Assembly: GCA_044866695.1 (NCBI GenBank)
Contig: JBIOUF010000041.1
Coordinates: forward strand, 1-14,785
Source of the DNA: JBIOUF01 sp044866695
GTDB taxonomy: Bacteria > Actinomycetota > Actinomycetes > Propionibacteriales > Nocardioidaceae
DNA length: 14,785 nucleotides
Reading direction: 5' to 3'
Shown here piece after piece: positions 12,453 to 14,785 of the stretch; positions within the stretch are counted from its first letter, which is position 1, and each line of letters starts with the position of its first letter. Under the pieces are notes generated by a model. It was not told where the DNA came from and did no database searches. It saw only the letters and a program-made list of their open reading frames with translations. The position numbers and the translations under genes were made by a program.

Positions 12453-13187
12453 TCAGCGAGCGCGCAGGACGGTCGCGTCCAGCGGCCGCGCGGCACCGCA
12501 GCCGTAGACGACCGCGACGCGCCGCCCCTTGCTGACCGGCCCGAGCACCATCGTGGCGGGGGCTCCGCGGAACCGCACCCGGAAGCCCTGCTCGCCGGGG
12601 CCGGTAGGCGGTGTCGCGCAGACGACGACGGGGGCCGCGTCGGGCGGGTTCGCCGCCGCGACGTCGCCGCTGCCGAGCGCCCAGGTGCGCAGCGCAGCGG
12701 GCGGCACCACCGCGACGACCGTCCCCGCCTCGGCGCGGAACGCCGCGGTCACGTCCGGCGCGGCGACGAGCCCGCCCTCGCGCGCCTGGTCGCTGGGCTT
12801 CTGCGCCGCCCCGCCCGCCCGGTCGGCGACGGCCCCGCCGGCGTCGGTCTGGGACTCCGCCTCGGCGCCGGTGGAGTCCGCGTCGCCGTCGGTGCCGCGG
12901 ACGACCACGGTCATGGCGTATCCGGCCACGAGCACCGCGGCTGCGGCCGCCGCCAGGGCCGGCCAGCGCCGGCGTCGCCGCGCCCCGATGTCCGCGACGG
13001 AGGCGTGCTCCGGCGCTCCGGCCGGCGCGGGCTCGGGACCCTCCTCGTGGCGGGTGGCCACCAGCTCCGCCAGCGTCCGGTCCAGCCGCTCCCGCACGTC
13101 GGCAGGGGTGCGCACCGGTCCGCCGGCCTCGGCGAGCAGGCGCCGGACGTCCTGCTCGTCGTCCGGCCCGATCTCGGGATCGGTCAT
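12453..13187 (-). CDS. Single-pass membrane anti-sigma factor, probable partner of the adjacent ECF sigma factor
   Basis: The 244-residue product has a cytoplasmic N-terminus (residues 1-74) with a helical DEQDVRRLLAEAGGPVRTPADVRERLDRTLAELVA segment in two stretches. One transmembrane helix follows at about 75-97 (WPALAAAAAAVLVAGYAM), preceded by a run of arginines that keeps the N-terminus inside. The outer domain of about 145 residues contains two cysteines (CATPP, YGCGAA). The zinc-binding H-x3-C-x2-C motif of many anti-sigma factors is absent. The ATG at 13187 overlaps the sigma factor stop as ATGA and has GGAGG nine bases upstream. Position and topology match the SigM anti-sigma protein of mycobacteria (Rv3912, RsmA), but sequence identity was not tested. 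Confidence 0.8.
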   Translation of the reverse strand: MTDPEIGPDDEQDVRRLLAEAGGPVRTPADVRERLDRTLAELVATRHEEGPEPAPAGAPEHASVADIGARRRRRWPALAAAAAAVLVAGYAMTVVVRGTDGDADSTGAEAESQTDAGGAVADRAGGAAQKPSDQAREGGLVAAPDVTAAFRAEAGTVVAVVPPAALRTWALGSGDVAAANPPDAAPVVVCATPPTGPGEQGFRVRFRGAPATMVLGPVSKGRRVAVVYGCGAARPLDATVLRAR

Positions 13188-13906
13188 CGGTGGCCACCTC
13201 CTTCCTCGGTCCGCGGGTCGGCTGGGGGTGCCGGCGCCGTCGCTGCGGCGGGGCTCGACGATGGGACGCGCGAGTCGGCCAGGTCGTTCCCGCCCGCACC
13301 GGGACGATTCGGGCGGTACGCCGCGAGCTGCGGCAGCAGCCGGGCCCGGCCGCGGGAGCAGCGGCTCTTGACCGTGCCGACGGCGGTGCCGAGGATCTCG
13401 GCCGCCTCGGCCATGGAGAACCCCTCCATGTCGACCAGCACCAGGGCCGCCCGCTGCTCCACCGGCAGCCTGCGCAGGGCCGCGAGCACCGCGGCGCGCC
13501 GCTCACCGGACTCGACGGCCAGTGCCGGGTCGGCCGCCGCCTGCTTCGCGGCCGGCCCGGCCGGGGCCGTCGCGACGGTCCGGCCGTCGTCGTCCTCGGG
13601 CAGCGGGTCGGCAGCGCGCACGGCCCGGCGCCGGATCCGGTCCAGCGAGGCGTTCACCACGATCCGGTGCAGCCAGGTGGTCACCGCGGCGTCGCCGCGG
13701 TAGGAGCCGGCGCGGCGGAACGCCGCGATCATCGCCTCCTGCAGCGCGTCGGCGGCGTCCTCGGGGTTGCCCGTGGTGCGCAGCGCGACGGCCCACAGCC
13801 GGTCCCGGTGCCGGGTGAACAGCGCGCCGAAGGCGTCGTCGTCGCCGGCGAGGTGCCGGTCCAGGAGAGCCCGGTCGTCGGGCTCCTCCTGCGGCCGGCC
13901 GCTCAC
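13184..13906 (-). CDS. sigM: ECF RNA polymerase sigma factor, SigM type
   Basis: An extracytoplasmic-function sigma factor directs RNA polymerase to stress promoters and is held inactive by its anti-sigma partner. The 240-residue product has region 2 at about 25-94, including DAFGALFTRHRDRLWAVALR, DAADALQEAMIAAFRRAGSYR and the -10 recognition stretch TTWLHRIVVNASLDRIRRR. A linker of about 40 residues leads to region 4 at about 137-192, with a helix-turn-helix in MAEAAEILGTAVGTVKSRCSRGRARL. A Pro/Ala-rich tail of about 45 residues follows. The GTG start at 13906 overlaps the previous stop as GTGA, and its stop overlaps the anti-sigma ATG. The SigM name rests on synteny (MurJ-associated gene, sigma, anti-sigma, trxB, trxA), as in Rv3910 to Rv3914. 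Confidence 0.88.
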   Translation of the reverse strand: MSGRPQEEPDDRALLDRHLAGDDDAFGALFTRHRDRLWAVALRTTGNPEDAADALQEAMIAAFRRAGSYRGDAAVTTWLHRIVVNASLDRIRRRAVRAADPLPEDDDGRTVATAPAGPAAKQAAADPALAVESGERRAAVLAALRRLPVEQRAALVLVDMEGFSMAEAAEILGTAVGTVKSRCSRGRARLLPQLAAYRPNRPGAGGNDLADSRVPSSSPAAATAPAPPADPRTEEGGGHR

Positions 13907-14785
13907 GACCGTACGACGATCTCGGCGACCCGGCCCTGGTAGCCGCCGTCGGCCGGGGGCAGCGAGGTGAGCCACACCACGAGGAACCGGGTGGTGACCG
14001 GGTCCGGCGGGGCCAGGTCCACGCGCGGCCCGGCCCCGGCCGCCGAGGCGACCTCGCGCAGGCCGCCCAGGTCGGTGGGGGGCCGGCTGGTGCCCTCGGG
14101 CGCCGCGAGCAGGCTCAGGTCGTAGGGCCGGCCGACCAGCGTGGCCCGGACCTGGGCCACGCCGACCTCGTCGCCGAGGTCCAGCAGGAGGCCGACGCCG
14201 TCCTTGAGGCCGCCCAGGTCGGGCCGGCCGCGGTAGGTCACCGTCGACCACGAGGTGGCCGGGTCGCCGTCGACGGCCAGCGGCGCCTCCGCGGGGTTCT
14301 CCTCGGGCGGGTCGGCCTCGGGGTCGAAGTCGCTGGCCGCGCGGACCGGGACCACCGTGGTCCGGTCGGCGCCCGGGCCGGAGGACGGCGAGTCCGACCC
14401 GTCGCCGGCGTCGCGGCCGAGCTGGAAGGCGACCACCACGGCGACGGCCAGCAGCAGCACGGCGGCGACCAGGACCGCGAGGCGCAGCCAGCTCCGCCCC
14501 GGACCGGCCCGGTCGGCGTCGGCTGGGGCCGGCTGCGCCGGAGCCGCATGCGGCCGGTCGTCCGGGCCCCAGTCGGGCGGCAGGGCGCCGACGCCCAGCC
14601 CGGTGAACGACGCGGCCTGGCGCGGAGCCGGCGGGGGCCGGGCCAGGTCGTCGCGGCGCTCGTCGCGGGGCGGGTCCGGCCGGTCCGCCCGCGGCCGGCT
14701 GTCGGCCCGCGGTGCCCAGCCCTCGTCGTCGGCGACCCCGACGCGGCAGTCGGCTCGGTGGACCCCGACGCCACCCAGGCCGGCG
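13903..14785 (-). CDS. C-terminal part of a membrane protein with discoidin-like outer domain (MurJ/pseudokinase-associated), cut by window edge
   Basis: The frame is open at the right edge; 293 residues are visible. From about residue 20 to 100 the sequence is a Pro/Arg/Asp-rich cytoplasmic linker. A transmembrane helix follows (LAVLVAAVLLLAVAVVVAFQL, just before and across 14460-14427). The C-terminal outer domain of about 150 residues resembles an F5/8 type C (discoidin-like) fold, with PLAVDGDPATSWSTVTYRG, GVGLLLDLGDEVGVAQVRATLVG and a final GRVAEIVVRS. In mycobacteria the gene before sigM is Rv3910, in which the lipid II flippase MurJ is fused to a pseudokinase and an extracellular domain of this kind; other actinobacteria encode the kinase-like part separately. 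The visible piece fits that C-terminus. The upstream domains are outside the window, so the full architecture is unknown. Confidence 0.75.
   Translation of the reverse strand, partial: AGLGGVGVHRADCRVGVADDEGWAPRADSRPRADRPDPPRDERRDDLARPPPAPRQAASFTGLGVGALPPDWGPDDRPHAAPAQPAPADADRAGPGRSWLRLAVLVAAVLLLAVAVVVAFQLGRDAGDGSDSPSSGPGADRTTVVPVRAASDFDPEADPPEENPAEAPLAVDGDPATSWSTVTYRGRPDLGGLKDGVGLLLDLGDEVGVAQVRATLVGRPYDLSLLAAPEGTSRPPTDLGGLREVASAAGAGPRVDLAPPDPVTTRFLVVWLTSLPPADGGYQGRVAEIVVRS

Noticed and set aside
12316..13506. Upstream extension of the trxB frame, overlapping the anti-sigma and sigma genes
   Set aside because: The part upstream of 12315 is an Arg/Gly-rich shadow of the anti-sigma gene. TrxR homology begins at VRDVIIIGSGPAG and a ribosome binding site supports ATG 12309.
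13907..14251. Longer start for the sigma factor
   Set aside because: The extension is an out-of-frame shadow of the discoidin-like protein. Sigma region 2 homology and the GTGA overlap support the start at 13906.
14238..14774. 178-codon minus-strand frame near the right edge
   Set aside because: It is Arg/Thr/Pro-rich without motifs. Another frame has a proper membrane helix, a discoidin-like domain and stop coupling to sigM.
1..14785. tRNA, rRNA, CRISPR arrays, insertion sequences, prophage or defence genes
   Set aside because: None was seen on either strand. Apart from the named repeats and hairpins, the window is core chromosome, and no undescribed multi-gene system can be supported.

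Overview
The window is a high-GC stretch (roughly 70 percent by eye) of an actinobacterial chromosome around the dnaA locus. Several things point to Actinomycetota: the order dnaA | rpmH-rnpA-yidD-yidC-jag-rsmG-parA-parB, a GNAT gene followed by convergent trxA/trxB, then an anti-sigma factor, an ECF sigma factor and a MurJ-associated protein; frequent GTG and TTG starts; and DnaA boxes of the form TTGTCCACA. The genus cannot be fixed from the sequence. A Nocardioides-like or other Propionibacteriales relative is a low-confidence guess.

Layout. Positions 1-899 (minus) hold the N-terminal 299 residues of DnaA, cut by the left edge. Positions 900-1441 are the dnaA/rpmH intergenic region, with a few DnaA boxes and a good rpmH promoter. 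Positions 1442-6819 (plus) carry rpmH, rnpA, yidD, yidC, jag, rsmG, parA and parB: ribosome protein, RNase P protein, membrane-protein insertion, RNA binding, 16S rRNA methylation and chromosome segregation. Two parS sites lie exactly on the translation starts of rsmG and parA, and extra DnaA-box-like sequence sits between those genes. Positions 6893-10199 (minus) hold three metabolic genes in the opposite direction: a PlsC-type acyltransferase, a divergent D-Ala-D-Ala ligase-like ATP-grasp enzyme and a class I/II aminotransferase. A short tandem repeat separates the first two. Position 10254 starts a GNAT gene (plus). Positions 10906-14785 (minus) run, in transcription order, from a membrane protein with a discoidin-like C-terminus (cut by the right edge) through an ECF sigma factor of SigM type and its membrane anti-sigma partner to trxB and trxA.

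The first three genes of the last group are translationally coupled by 4-base stop/start overlaps, as are rnpA/yidD and parA/parB. A SigR/SigH-like promoter (GGAAC-N18-GTT) lies in front of trxB, which fits thiol-stress control of the thioredoxin system. Hairpins sit between both convergent gene pairs, between rpmH and rnpA, and between trxB and trxA.

Nothing here looks like a mobile element, CRISPR array, defence island or clearly new system. The interesting signals are regulatory: parS in start codons, DnaA boxes at start codons and near parA, a hairpin covering the rnpA ribosome binding site, and the stress promoter. The other notable point is the three-gene insertion with an atypical Ddl.
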